A DNA stretch of 62,902 bases from Pelagibacteraceae bacterium AG-404-N13 (lineage in GTDB: Bacteria > Pseudomonadota > Alphaproteobacteria > Pelagibacterales > Pelagibacteraceae). Made by a program: the position numbers and the translations under genes. This document shows, piece after piece, positions 35,887-45,898 of this stretch; within the stretch, counting starts at the first letter, position 1, and the number at the start of each line of letters is the position of its first letter. Location of the stretch: NCBI GenBank assembly GCA_003216255.1, contig QCJD01000007.1, forward strand, positions 1-62,902. Reading direction: 5' to 3'. Under the pieces are notes generated by a model that saw only the letters and a program-made list of their open reading frames with translations, had not been told where the DNA came from and did no database searches.

Positions 35887-37921
35887 TATCATTCATTATC
35901 GAAGCTCTATCATACAGTTTTAAAAGTTTATAATATTCACCTAATTTTGAATTATTTTGTTCAATTTTATTAATTTCTTCTTCAGCAAGTTCAAACAAAT
36001 CTCTATGCAAAATTGGGTCGGCTATTTTAAATTTTTTAATTCCACTTTGTTTAAATCCAAGTATATCACCGTATCCTCTTAATTTCATATCTTCTTCAGA
36101 TATTTCAAAACCATCATTTGAACTTTTTAGAATATTAATTCTTTTCTTTGCGTTTTCACTTAGTTGAGATTTAAACAATAAAATACAATAACTTTTTTTG
36201 TTACCTCTTCCCACACGTCCACGCAACTGATGAAGTTGTGATAATCCATATTTATTTGCATTCTCTATTACTATTACATTTGCATTTGGAAAATCTATAC
36301 CGACTTCAATTACTGTAGTCGAAACAAGCACATCAATTTTTTTATGTAAAAAGTCGTTTAATATTTTATTTTTATCAGTCTTTTCCATAGATCCGTGAAT
36401 TAAACCAACACGATTATCAAAAAATTTCTGTAAATATTTATTTTTTTCTACAGCTGACTGGTGATCTAATTTTTTAGATTTCTCAATCAATGGACATACC
36501 CAGAATACTTGTCCACCATTAACTATTTCTTTTTTTGCAAATTTAATGACTTCTTCAATTTTTGAATCTAGTTTGCTGTATGTCTTAATTTCTTTTCTAT
36601 TTTTTGGTTTTTCTCTTATCAAAGTTACATCCATATCTCCGTAGATGGTCATCATCATTGTTCTTGGTATTGGTGTTGCAGACATTACCAAAACATCACA
36701 ATCATTACCTCCTTTATCAGATAGCTCTTTTCTCTGGTTTACACCAAACTTATGTTGTTCATCAATTATTATTAAGCCTAATCTGCTAAATTTAATTTTT
36801 TTTTGAAATAAAGAATGAGTACCAATAATTAAATTAATTTTATTGTTTTCTAAACTCTCAAGGATTTTTTTTTTACTAGAATAATCTATCTTACCAGTAA
36901 TTAACTCTATTTTGATATCTGAATTAAAAAAATCTTTTGAAAAATTATAATGCTGTTTTGCTAAAATTTCAGTAGGGACCATCAAAGCAACTTGATATCC
37001 TGATTTAATAGTATTTAAAGCAGCTATTAGAGAAACAATTGTCTTACCCGAACCCACATCTCCCTGAACTAATCTAAACATTCTTTCTTTTGAAGATAGA
37101 TCTTTTTCTATATCCCTAATTGCATTTTTTTGATCATTCGTAAGATCAAACTTAAGTTTACTTAAGTATTCTTTTTTAATGTTTGAATCAAAATGTTTCC
37201 TTTTTTTTTTAATTTTTTTTATTTTTAATCTTATTTGTGAAGAAATTAGAAAATTTGCTAAAATCTCATCAAATGTAAGTCTTCTTAAATAATCTGAATT
37301 ATTTAATTTTTCATATTCAAAATTATGTATTTTTTCAATTGATTCTTTCCATCTAACATTATTAAACTTTCGAATTAAATTTTTGCTGTGCCATTCTTTT
37401 AAATCTGGTATATTTTTTAAAACTTCCTGTATAATTTTATTATATTTTGTTATGGATAATCCTTCTGTCAAACTATAGTTTTTTAAATCTTTAATGACAC
37501 CATCTTCATTTATAGATACAAGTTTAGGATTAGTAATTTGATATTTTCCTTTATAAAATCCTATCTTTCCATAGACGATAGTTTCGTTATTTATTGGTAA
37601 AATCTTTTTAATATATCCTTCATAACTATTAAAAAATATACAATCTATCTTTCCATTTGAAGATATACAATTAACTCTATTAGGTAAGTTTTTTATTCTT
37701 GGAAAACTATATTTAATTGGTACCAGCTTTACTGATTGATCTTTTCCAATTTCTAGATTTTTGAATTCTGTAGTTCTTGATGTTTCAATATTTGAAATAG
37801 GTAAGTGCCACAATAAATCAAATATAGTTTTAATCTTTTTTTTAAAAAATAACTGTATTGTTTTATTACCTATTCCTTTAATTTTATCTAAAGGTGATAA
37901 TAAATATTCATAATCATTCAT
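35879..37921 (-). CDS. recG: ATP-dependent DNA helicase RecG
   Basis: Branched-DNA helicase for fork rescue and recombination, 680 residues. An N-terminal wedge (OB) domain precedes the helicase motifs: VQGDVGSGKTIVS (I), DEQHKFG (II), ATPIPRT (III) and QLRGRVGRG (VI). The C-terminal SSNDGFEISEEDMKLRGYGD is characteristic. It is divergent from sdhE across 24 bases. Confidence 0.97.
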   Translation of the reverse strand: MNDYEYLLSPLDKIKGIGNKTIQLFFKKKIKTIFDLLWHLPISNIETSRTTEFKNLEIGKDQSVKLVPIKYSFPRIKNLPNRVNCISSNGKIDCIFFNSYEGYIKKILPINNETIVYGKIGFYKGKYQITNPKLVSINEDGVIKDLKNYSLTEGLSITKYNKIIQEVLKNIPDLKEWHSKNLIRKFNNVRWKESIEKIHNFEYEKLNNSDYLRRLTFDEILANFLISSQIRLKIKKIKKKRKHFDSNIKKEYLSKLKFDLTNDQKNAIRDIEKDLSSKERMFRLVQGDVGSGKTIVSLIAALNTIKSGYQVALMVPTEILAKQHYNFSKDFFNSDIKIELITGKIDYSSKKKILESLENNKINLIIGTHSLFQKKIKFSRLGLIIIDEQHKFGVNQRKELSDKGGNDCDVLVMSATPIPRTMMMTIYGDMDVTLIREKPKNRKEIKTYSKLDSKIEEVIKFAKKEIVNGGQVFWVCPLIEKSKKLDHQSAVEKNKYLQKFFDNRVGLIHGSMEKTDKNKILNDFLHKKIDVLVSTTVIEVGIDFPNANVIVIENANKYGLSQLHQLRGRVGRGNKKSYCILLFKSQLSENAKKRINILKSSNDGFEISEEDMKLRGYGDILGFKQSGIKKFKIADPILHRDLFELAEEEINKIEQNNSKLGEYYKLLKLYDRASIMNDII

Positions 37922-37945
37922 AAAATATATATAAATATATAATTA

Positions 37946-38200
37946 ATGAATTCAAATAAACAAAATTTAATAAATAAAATTAAGTATCGTTCTCATTATA
38001 GAGGAACTAAAGAGATGGATATTTTTTTAAGTACCTTTGTTGATGAAATTATAAATGATTTAAATTTAAATGAGTTGGAACAGTTGAATAATTTGGTTAA
38101 TTTAAACGACGAAGAAATTATTAGTATTTCAAAAGGTTCTTTAAAAATTGATATAGATGAAAAAATTTTAAATTTTTTAATTAATTTTAATAATAAATAA
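37946..38200 (+). CDS. sdhE: FAD assembly factor SdhE
   Basis: An 84-residue helical protein that helps FAD attach to succinate dehydrogenase. The RGxxE motif is R19-G-T-K-E23 in SHYRGTKEMDI. The divergent recG/sdhE pair is common in alphaproteobacteria. The stop codon touches the 3' end of the convergent tRNA-Ser with no gap. Confidence 0.92.
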   Translation: MNSNKQNLINKIKYRSHYRGTKEMDIFLSTFVDEIINDLNLNELEQLNNLVNLNDEEIISISKGSLKIDIDEKILNFLINFNNK

Positions 38201-38290
38201 TGGCGGAGAGACTGGGATTCGAACCCAGGAAAGAGTTGCCCCTTTGCCGGTTTTCAAGACCGGTGCTTTCAACCGCTCAGCCATCTCTCC
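38201..38290 (-). tRNA. tRNA-Ser (UGA)
   Basis: A 90-base class II tRNA with encoded CCA on the minus strand. The acceptor GGAGAGA pairs with TCTCTCC (with discriminator G), the anticodon loop is CTTGAAA with anticodon TGA, a long variable arm follows, and the T loop is GTTCGAATC. It abuts the sdhE stop codon. Confidence 0.96.
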
Positions 38291-38382
38291 GTGAGCAAGG
38301 TTTTATAAGTATAAAATTAAAATTCAACTAAAAAACATAAGATTTAACTAATAGAATTGTGTAATAGTCTATTTCATTTTCT

Positions 38383-39264
38383 ATGAATAAGAAAAATTTC
38401 AATAAAGGAATATTGTTATCAACGCTAGGATCATTCTGGTGGGGTTTTTTTGGAGTAATTTATTTTAAATATATATCTTTTATAGGACATATCGAAGTAG
38501 TAATTCATCGTAGTTTTTGGACAACTATTACTTTATTATTAAGTACTATTTTCTTATCAAAATGGAAAATTTTTTTTTCTTTAATTAAAGATAAACGACA
38601 ACTAATAATACTTTTTTTTACCGGAATTCTAATTTTTTTAAATTGGGCTGTATGGATATATGCAGTTGCCATTGATCAAATAATAGATGCAAGTTTTGGT
38701 TATTTTATTATGCCTATTATAAGTGTTTTTTTAGGATATTTTTTTTTTAATGAAAAAATTAGCAATAAAGGAAAAATGTCAATATTTATAGTTTTAATAT
38801 CAATTATATATTTATTATTAGTTGATTTTAATAGCATACCTTGGATTGGTTTGATCGTTGCTATCCTATGGAGCGTCTACAATTTAATTAGAAAAAAAAT
38901 TAAAGTAGATACAGATACAGGTTTATTTATTGAAAGTTTATTAATATTACCATTTATTCTTATTGCTTTTTATATAATTACTAAAAATAGTTATAATGAT
39001 TTTGATATATCAAATCCATCTCTAATGTTAATTTTAATTCTAGCTGGACCAATGACAGTGATTCCTTTATTTTTATATGTTAAAGGTGTTGAATTATCTG
39101 GTCTAGGTCCAGCAGGAATGATTTTTTATATAACGCCGTCTTTGCAGTTTATATTGGGGTATTTTATGTTTAATGAACCTTTAAATATTCAAAAGTTAGT
39201 AAGTTTCTTTTTAATTTGGATTGCTGTATTTATTTATTTGAAAGATTTATATGAAAAAAATTAA
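38383..39264 (+). CDS. rarD: RarD-type EamA transporter
   Basis: A 293-residue, ten-helix drug/metabolite transporter. The GSFWWGFFGVIYFKYI, EVVIHRSFW and LNWAVWIYAV blocks match RarD rather than general EamA permeases. Substrate unknown. It overlaps mltB by 14 bases. Confidence 0.9.
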   Translation: MNKKNFNKGILLSTLGSFWWGFFGVIYFKYISFIGHIEVVIHRSFWTTITLLLSTIFLSKWKIFFSLIKDKRQLIILFFTGILIFLNWAVWIYAVAIDQIIDASFGYFIMPIISVFLGYFFFNEKISNKGKMSIFIVLISIIYLLLVDFNSIPWIGLIVAILWSVYNLIRKKIKVDTDTGLFIESLLILPFILIAFYIITKNSYNDFDISNPSLMLILILAGPMTVIPLFLYVKGVELSGLGPAGMIFYITPSLQFILGYFMFNEPLNIQKLVSFFLIWIAVFIYLKDLYEKN

Positions 39265-40249
39265 TTTAATTTTATTTGTATTTTTTTTAATATTTAATTT
39301 TTCTTATTTGAAAGCTGAAAGTACTTTTGATGATTGGAAAGTAAATTTTAAAATTTATGCTCAAGAACAAGGTATAAGTTTAACAACAATAAATAAGCTT
39401 ATAGATAATAGTAAATTTTTACCAAATGTAATTAAATATGATAGATATCAACCTGAATTTTATGAAGATACAAAAACATATGTTTCAAAAAGAACTTCAA
39501 ACAAAAAAATAAAAATTGGAAGTAAGGTTTATAACAATAATTTTGATAAAATAGACTTAATATCAAATAAATATAAAGTTGATAAAAATTTATTGCTTTC
39601 TTTGATGGGTATAGAAACTAATTTTGGTAGTTACTTAGGCAAAATGGATATTGTATCTTCTTTAGCAACTTTAAGTTTTGATAAAAGAAGAAGTGAATTT
39701 TTTACGTCTGAACTTATAATTTTATTAAAACTTGTTGACGAAAATATTGTTGAACCTGAATCATTATTTGGTTCTTGGGCGGGAGCGTTTGGAAATTTTC
39801 AGTTTATGCCGTCTACAATAAAAAATTACGCTATTGATTATGATAATGATGGAAAAATAAATCTAAAAAAAACTGACGATTCTTTTGCATCAGCTGCAAA
39901 TTATTTGAATAAACTTGGATGGACAAACAAAGAACCATGTTTTTATAAAGTAAAATTAAAAGAAAATGTACCTCATAATTATTTAAATGTTTCAGCGAAA
40001 AAAATTCATAGCGTTAAAAAAGTTAGTTATCTTAAAAAGTATATCCAAGACTCTCATTTCTTAAATACTCATGATAAACTAAGCGCTGCATTAGTCACTC
40101 CTGATGCTGAAATAGTTGAAAATCCAAATAAATTGTCACCAGCCTATGTTGTTTTCAACAATTATAAATTAGTTTTAAAATGGAACAGATCATTAAGATT
40201 TGCACTAGCTGTATGCACCTTAAAAGATAAATTTAAAAATGAATTGTAG
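39251..40249 (+). CDS. mltB: Lytic murein transglycosylase, MltB family
   Basis: Cleaves peptidoglycan glycan strands. At 332 residues, it has a signal peptide (MKKINLILFVFFLIF, cleaved near LKAE), catalytic Glu in LMGIETNFGSYLG, and GSWAGAFGNFQFMPST. It opens the cell-wall run mltB-rlpA-like-dac. Confidence 0.95.
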   Translation: MKKINLILFVFFLIFNFSYLKAESTFDDWKVNFKIYAQEQGISLTTINKLIDNSKFLPNVIKYDRYQPEFYEDTKTYVSKRTSNKKIKIGSKVYNNNFDKIDLISNKYKVDKNLLLSLMGIETNFGSYLGKMDIVSSLATLSFDKRRSEFFTSELIILLKLVDENIVEPESLFGSWAGAFGNFQFMPSTIKNYAIDYDNDGKINLKKTDDSFASAANYLNKLGWTNKEPCFYKVKLKENVPHNYLNVSAKKIHSVKKVSYLKKYIQDSHFLNTHDKLSAALVTPDAEIVENPNKLSPAYVVFNNYKLVLKWNRSLRFALAVCTLKDKFKNEL

Positions 40250-40997
40250 AATTATTTTATTATTTTGTTTTTTATTAATGTTTTCATGTGATCAGAATCC
40301 AAAAAAAATAAATTATGAAAGTGGATTTAAAAATTATTCTAACAAAGGATTTGCCCTTATATATGACGAAAAATTATTTAAGAGCAAAGATTTAAATCGA
40401 AAAATGAGTGATAGATCTTTGCTAGTTTTCAGTAATGCTTTAAAAAAAGAAACACCAGTTAAGATAACAAATTTAATTAATGGTAAGTACTTAATAGCAA
40501 AAGTTGGAAAAAATACTATATACCCTGAGTTTTATAATTCTGTAATTTCTAAAAGGATTGCGGAAGATTTGAATTTAGATGTAAATCAACCTTATATTGA
40601 ACTAAAAACATTAGACCACAATAATTCTTTTGTTATTAATAAAGCAAAGACTTTTGATGAAGAAAAGGAAGTTGCAAATAAAGCTCCTGTTGAAGGAATT
40701 AAAATTGAAAATATAGGAAATACAATTATTAAAAAAGAAGCAAACGAAGTTATTAAATCTAAAAATACATTTAATTATATTATAAAAATTGCTGATCTAT
40801 ACTTTTTAGAATCCGCAAAAATCCTAAAAGAAAGACTGGCAAATGAGTATAATATTAATAACGTTAAAATTATTAAATTATCAAAAAATAGCTACAGAAT
40901 TTATAAAGGTCCATTTAAAAATTTGGAATCTATTAAAAAAGATTATAAAGATATTACCAAATTAAATTTTGAAAATATTGAAATTATAAAGTTATGA
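40239..40997 (+). CDS. Degenerate RlpA-like SPOR-domain lipoprotein
   Basis: A 252-residue lipoprotein (C17 in LMFSC) in the position of rlpA between mltB and dac. The middle (VKITNLINGKYLIAKV) resembles the RlpA double-psi barrel, but the RINDRGPF-type stretch with the active Asp is replaced by GKNTIYPEF. The C-terminal ~75 residues look like a SPOR domain that binds denuded glycans. It is likely a non-catalytic septal-wall binding protein. The identification rests partly on gene order. Confidence 0.7.
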   Translation: MNCRIILLFCFLLMFSCDQNPKKINYESGFKNYSNKGFALIYDEKLFKSKDLNRKMSDRSLLVFSNALKKETPVKITNLINGKYLIAKVGKNTIYPEFYNSVISKRIAEDLNLDVNQPYIELKTLDHNNSFVINKAKTFDEEKEVANKAPVEGIKIENIGNTIIKKEANEVIKSKNTFNYIIKIADLYFLESAKILKERLANEYNINNVKIIKLSKNSYRIYKGPFKNLESIKKDYKDITKLNFENIEIIKL

Positions 40998-42148
40998 AAA
41001 AAATAATATTACATATTACAGTTATAATTCTAACATTCAGTTATTCTGCTGCAAATGCTCAATTAAATATAAATGCCAGAACGGCTATATTGCAAGATTA
41101 TCTATCTGGTAAAATTCTTTATGAGAAAGATGCCGACAGAAAAATTTTTCCTGCTTCAATGACAAAAATAATGACCTCAATTATTGCTTTCGATTTATTA
41201 AAAAGTAATGAAATTAGTTTAGAAGACAAATTTTTAGTTTCTGAAAATGCATGGAGACTTTCTGAAGCAGGATATTCTTCTATGTTTATAATGGTAGGTG
41301 ATGAAATTTCAGTAGAAAATTTATTAAGAGGTATAATTGTATCCTCAGGAAATGATGCATGTATTGCTTTAGCTGAAGGAATAGCTGGATCTGAAGAAGA
41401 GTTTGCAATTTTAATGAATGAAAAAGCTCAAGAAATAGGCATGGAAAATACTAATTTTTCAAATTCTTCTGGCATCAATGCTCCCGACAATATTTCTACA
41501 GTTAGAGATATATTAATTATGTCAAATTATTTAATTAAAAATTATCCTTTATATTATGAGTATTTTAAAGAAAAAGAATTTACCTGGGATAGAACTGGCG
41601 GAGATCCAATAAAACAAGGTAACAGAAATCCTTTACTTTATAAAAATGTAGGAGTAGATGGCATTAAAACTGGATATTTATCATACGAAAAATATTCTCT
41701 TGCATCATCAATTAAAAGAAAAGAACGAAGACTAATAGCCGTAGGAAGTGGGTTTAATACCAAAAATGATAGATCAAAAGAGTCATTACGATTATTAACT
41801 TGGGGATTATCAAAATTTGAAACAATTAAAATTGCTGAAAAAAATAAAGTTTTTACTAACGTAGATGTTTGGCAAGGTAGAAAAAATACATTAGATGTAT
41901 ATTTAAATACCGATATATACGAAACAATACCAAAAGCTAAGAAAAAATATTTAAAGGCCATTGTAAATTATGAAGGACCTATTCCAGCGCCAATTAATAA
42001 AAATGATAAAGTAGCAGAGCTAAAAGTTTATTTTAAAGATGAACTGCTTGGGAATTATGATTTGCTAGCTTTAGAAAATATCAAAAAGCAAAATATAATT
42101 TCAAGATTATTAACATCAGTTAATTTCTTATTATGGGGCGATGTCTAA
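40994..42148 (+). CDS. D-alanyl-D-alanine carboxypeptidase (low-molecular-weight PBP)
   Basis: DD-carboxypeptidase of 384 residues (DacA/DacC type) that trims pentapeptides in the periplasm. The active-site motifs are S55-M-T-K58, SGN in VSSGNDACIAL and KTG in GIKTGY. A signal peptide is cleaved near NAQ. A C-terminal beta domain and an amphipathic anchor end the protein. It overlaps rlpA-like (ATGA) and tmk (8 bases). Confidence 0.94.
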   Translation: MKKIILHITVIILTFSYSAANAQLNINARTAILQDYLSGKILYEKDADRKIFPASMTKIMTSIIAFDLLKSNEISLEDKFLVSENAWRLSEAGYSSMFIMVGDEISVENLLRGIIVSSGNDACIALAEGIAGSEEEFAILMNEKAQEIGMENTNFSNSSGINAPDNISTVRDILIMSNYLIKNYPLYYEYFKEKEFTWDRTGGDPIKQGNRNPLLYKNVGVDGIKTGYLSYEKYSLASSIKRKERRLIAVGSGFNTKNDRSKESLRLLTWGLSKFETIKIAEKNKVFTNVDVWQGRKNTLDVYLNTDIYETIPKAKKKYLKAIVNYEGPIPAPINKNDKVAELKVYFKDELLGNYDLLALENIKKQNIISRLLTSVNFLLWGDV

Positions 42149-42755
42149 AAACCCAGTTATAATTTTTGAGGGTATAGAAGCTTCAGGTAAATCTACAAAT
42201 CTAGATATAGCAGCTAAATATTTAAAAAAAAAAAGAAAAAAATATATTAAATTAAGAGAACCTGGTGGCACTCTTTTTTCTGAGAAAATTAGAAAACTAT
42301 TACTTAATAAGAATTATAAATTAGATCACAAAACAGATTTAATGCTTTTTTTTGCATCAAGATCTGAAAATTTTCAAAAAATAATTAAAAAAAATTATAA
42401 TAAAAGAATTATATTAATTGATCGTTTTATAGACTCAACCGTAGCTTACCAACATTATGGTATGAATATTAATTTAAATATAATTAAAACATTAAATAAA
42501 TTTATTATTGGTAATTTTAAAGCTGATATTACATTTTTAAGTACAGTAAATGTCATGAATTTAAGATTAAGACTAAATAAAAGGTTAAAACTAAATAGAT
42601 ATGACAAGTTTAAATTAAAGTTTTACACTAAAGTACAGAAAGGTTATTTAAAAATATCAAAAAATAAAAAAAATTATATATTACTAGACTCTAATACTAA
42701 TTCAGAAAAAGAAATGAGTAAAATAATTATAAAAAAATTAGAAAAAATTATTTAA
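42141..42755 (+). CDS. tmk: Thymidylate kinase
   Basis: Phosphorylates dTMP to dTDP. At 204 residues, it has the P-loop FEGIEASGKST (7-17), LREPGGT and the DRFIDST switch. It is coupled to holB by TAATG. Confidence 0.95.
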   Translation: MSKNPVIIFEGIEASGKSTNLDIAAKYLKKKRKKYIKLREPGGTLFSEKIRKLLLNKNYKLDHKTDLMLFFASRSENFQKIIKKNYNKRIILIDRFIDSTVAYQHYGMNINLNIIKTLNKFIIGNFKADITFLSTVNVMNLRLRLNKRLKLNRYDKFKLKFYTKVQKGYLKISKNKKNYILLDSNTNSEKEMSKIIIKKLEKII

Positions 42756-43624
42756 TGTCAGTAAACAATTTAATTGGACATAAAGTTTATTTAAATAATT
42801 TAGAACATTTATATAAAAAAAATAAGCTACCTAACAAAATACTTTTATCGGGATACAAAGGTATAGGTAAGTCATTATTAGTTAAAAATTTTTTGTATAA
42901 AATTTTTGATGATAATAATTCATATAATTTAATCAATAATAATTCTCATCCAAATATATTAAATATTAAAAAAAAAGATGATAAAAAAATTATTGAAATT
43001 GATCAAATAAGAGAAATTATAAAATTTACAAATCAATCATCATTTAATAATAAATCAAAATTTATAGTTATTGATGATGCTGAGTATCTCAATACCAGTT
43101 CTTCTAATGCTTTATTAAAATCTTTAGAAGATCCTAATTTTAATGTCTTTTTTTTTCTAGTCTATAATTCTAATTTTAAAATTTTAGATACTATTAAATC
43201 AAGATGTATAGAAATTAAAATTAATCTTAATCAAAAAGATACAAGATTAATTGTAAATAAATATTTTGACGATGAAATATATGAAAATATCAATATTAGT
43301 TTATCAAATTTTTATTCTACACCAAATTTTTTAATATTAATGGTCAATTATTTGAAGGAAAATGATTTATCTTTAGTTGATACAAATATAAATGTTTTAA
43401 TAAAAAATATTATTGTAAATAAACATTATAATAAAAATTCTTTTATCAAAGATAACCTAAATTACATTATTGAATTATTTTTTTATAATCATATAAACAT
43501 CACAAAAAAAATTTCATATAAAGTAAAAGAGTATTATTATAATAAACTACTCAATATCAGAAAGTTTAATCTTGACTATGAAACTTTTTTTTTAGAATTT
43601 GATGATAATTTATTAAATGGATAA
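42755..43624 (+). CDS. holB: DNA polymerase III subunit delta'
   Basis: Clamp-loader subunit, 289 residues. A P-loop-like KILLSGYKGIGKSLL, ALLKSLEDP, and the SRC motif (IKSRCIEI) identify it. The four-cysteine zinc module of E. coli delta' is absent, as in many alphaproteobacteria. It has a very lysine/asparagine-rich composition. Confidence 0.9.
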   Translation: MSVNNLIGHKVYLNNLEHLYKKNKLPNKILLSGYKGIGKSLLVKNFLYKIFDDNNSYNLINNNSHPNILNIKKKDDKKIIEIDQIREIIKFTNQSSFNNKSKFIVIDDAEYLNTSSSNALLKSLEDPNFNVFFFLVYNSNFKILDTIKSRCIEIKINLNQKDTRLIVNKYFDDEIYENINISLSNFYSTPNFLILMVNYLKENDLSLVDTNINVLIKNIIVNKHYNKNSFIKDNLNYIIELFFYNHINITKKISYKVKEYYYNKLLNIRKFNLDYETFFLEFDDNLLNG

Positions 43625-45143
43625 AAACTTTTATATAACCACACCCATATACTATCCATCTGCTAAACCTCATATGGGGCATGCTTATTCAAGTATAATT
43701 GCAGATTTTTTTTCACGTTTTAAAAAAATTGATGGTTATAATGTTTATTTTTTAACTGGTACTGATGAACATGGATTAAAAATTCAAAGATCTGCTGAAA
43801 AACAAAATAAAGACCCTAAAGCATTTTGTGATGAAATAAGTAAAACTTTCGAGGATTTAACTAAAACATTAAATTTGTCTAATACTGATTTTATAAGAAC
43901 AACTGAAAATAGACATAAAATTTCTGTACAAAAACTATGGAATATTCTTGAAGAAAATAATCAAATTTATCTTTCAAAATATTCTGGTTGGTATTCAGTT
44001 TCAGATGAAGCTTTTTATAATAATGATGAAGTTGAAAATAAAGATGGATCTAAAGTAGCAAAACTATCCGGATCAATTGTGGAATGGGTTGAAGAAGAAT
44101 CATATTTTTTTAAACTATCTGAATGGGAAAAACCTTTATTAGAATTTTACGAAAAAAATAAAAATTTTATACTTCCAGAAAGTCGAAGAAATGAAGTAAT
44201 AAGTTTTGTAAAAAACGGATTAAAAGATTTATCTGTTAGTAGAAAATCATTTACATGGGGCATTAAAGTACCAAGCAATGAAAATCATATCGTTTATGTT
44301 TGGTTGGATGCATTAACAAATTATTTAAGTTCGTTAAAATACCCTGATGAAAGTAATGATTTGTTTAAAAATTTTTGGCCAGCAGACATACATATTATTG
44401 GAAAAGATATATTGAGATTTCATGCAATTTATTGGCCAGCTTTTTTATTAGCAGCAAAAATAAAACCTCCAAATAGAGTTTATGGTCATGGTTGGATACT
44501 TTCTGGTGATGAAAAAATGTCAAAATCTAAAGGGAATATTTTAGATCCATTAGAAATCATTAATATTTATGGACTAGACCCATTAAGATATTATCTTTTG
44601 AAAGAGGTATCTTTTGGCAATGATGGTAATATCTCAGAAGATAAATTGGAAAATTGTATAAATAGTGATTTGGCAAATAATTTTGGAAATTTATGTCAAA
44701 GGGTTCTTTCTTTTACTGAAAAAAATTGTGCTTCAGTTATACCAGATCATAAATTTATAAAAGATGATTTAGTAATTTTAGAGTCTTTGAATAATATAGA
44801 CAAAATTAGAAGTTTCATTGATAATCAAGATATTAATCAATATATGAACTTTATTGTTGATCGTCTTTTTGCTTCAAATAAATATTTTAACGATCAAGAA
44901 CCATGGAAAAAAAAAGATGATAAATTAAGGCTAAATACAATTGTATATACATCTTTAGAGTTGATAAGAAAGATAACTATTCTTTTATATCCTGTAATGC
45001 CCAAGACCTCAGTCAAAGTATTAAATACATTTAATATAAAGGAAGATGAGATTGATTTTGCATCTTTAAAAAATAATGAAATATTAAAACAACAAAGTAA
45101 AATTAATAAATTAGATATATTGTTTAAAAAGATTGATAAATGA
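43617..45143 (+). CDS. metG: Methionine--tRNA ligase
   Basis: Class I synthetase for tRNA-Met, 508 residues. HIGH-type motif in PSAKPHMGHAYSS, GTDEHGLKIQRSAE, and [14 protein letters not shown]. It is the short form without the zinc knuckles or the C-terminal dimer domain of E. coli MetRS. It overlaps holB by 8 bases and tatD by 4. Confidence 0.97.
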   Translation: MDKNFYITTPIYYPSAKPHMGHAYSSIIADFFSRFKKIDGYNVYFLTGTDEHGLKIQRSAEKQNKDPKAFCDEISKTFEDLTKTLNLSNTDFIRTTENRHKISVQKLWNILEENNQIYLSKYSGWYSVSDEAFYNNDEVENKDGSKVAKLSGSIVEWVEEESYFFKLSEWEKPLLEFYEKNKNFILPESRRNEVISFVKNGLKDLSVSRKSFTWGIKVPSNENHIVYVWLDALTNYLSSLKYPDESNDLFKNFWPADIHIIGKDILRFHAIYWPAFLLAAKIKPPNRVYGHGWILSGDEKMSKSKGNILDPLEIINIYGLDPLRYYLLKEVSFGNDGNISEDKLENCINSDLANNFGNLCQRVLSFTEKNCASVIPDHKFIKDDLVILESLNNIDKIRSFIDNQDINQYMNFIVDRLFASNKYFNDQEPWKKKDDKLRLNTIVYTSLELIRKITILLYPVMPKTSVKVLNTFNIKEDEIDFASLKNNEILKQQSKINKLDILFKKIDK

Positions 45144-45898
45144 TTGATTCGCACTGCCATCTAGATCATGAACCACTATTTTCTAATATAAATGATGTAA
45201 TTAAAAGATCAAAAAAAGTGGGTATAAAAAAAATTTTAACTATTTCAACGAATATTAAAAGTTTTGAAATTATAAAAAAAATTATTGAAATTGACGAGAT
45301 GATTTATGGAACTATTGGAATACATCCGCATGAAACAAGTAATGATTTAATTAAAACTGATTATATTATTGATAATGCAAAAAAACATAAGAAGATAATC
45401 GGAGTAGGTGAGACTGGTTTAGATTTTTATTACGAGAACAGTAAAAAAAATGATCAAATTAATAGCTTCATCAAGCATATAGAGGCATCTATAGAACTTC
45501 AATATCCATTGATAGTTCATTCAAGAAATGCTGAAGTTGATACCTTTAATATTCTAAATAATTATAAAAATACTGATATAAAAATCTTAATGCATTGTTT
45601 TACTGGATCAAAAGAGTTTGCAAAAAAATTGATGACTTTAAATACTTATTTTTCAGCAAGTGGAATAATAACTTTTAAAAATAGCGTAGAACTTCAAGAG
45701 ACTTTTAAGATTATTGATAATGATAGAGTCTTGATTGAGACTGATAGTCCTTTTTTAGCTCCAATACCAATGAGAGGAAAAAAAAATGAACCTTCATTTA
45801 TAAAATACACTCTTGAAAAACTTTCTGATTTAAAATCTATTAAATTTGAAGACTTAGATCAAATAACAACAAATAATTTTGAAAAATTATTTTCATAA
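45140..45898 (+). CDS. tatD: TatD-family metal-dependent DNase
   Basis: TIM-barrel hydrolase, 252 residues. The metal ligands are visible in DSHCHLDHE, GETGLDFYY, IVHSRNAE, MHCFTGS and ETDSPFLAP. The place after metG and before an MBL-fold gene is standard in alphaproteobacteria (YcfH-type). Confidence 0.94.
   Translation: MIDSHCHLDHEPLFSNINDVIKRSKKVGIKKILTISTNIKSFEIIKKIIEIDEMIYGTIGIHPHETSNDLIKTDYIIDNAKKHKKIIGVGETGLDFYYENSKKNDQINSFIKHIEASIELQYPLIVHSRNAEVDTFNILNNYKNTDIKILMHCFTGSKEFAKKLMTLNTYFSASGIITFKNSVELQETFKIIDNDRVLIETDSPFLAPIPMRGKKNEPSFIKYTLEKLSDLKSIKFEDLDQITTNNFEKLFS

Noticed and set aside
43617-45143. Missing zinc knuckle in MetG as another zinc-saving change
   Set aside because: Short MetRS forms without the knuckle are common in bacteria, so this is not special here.
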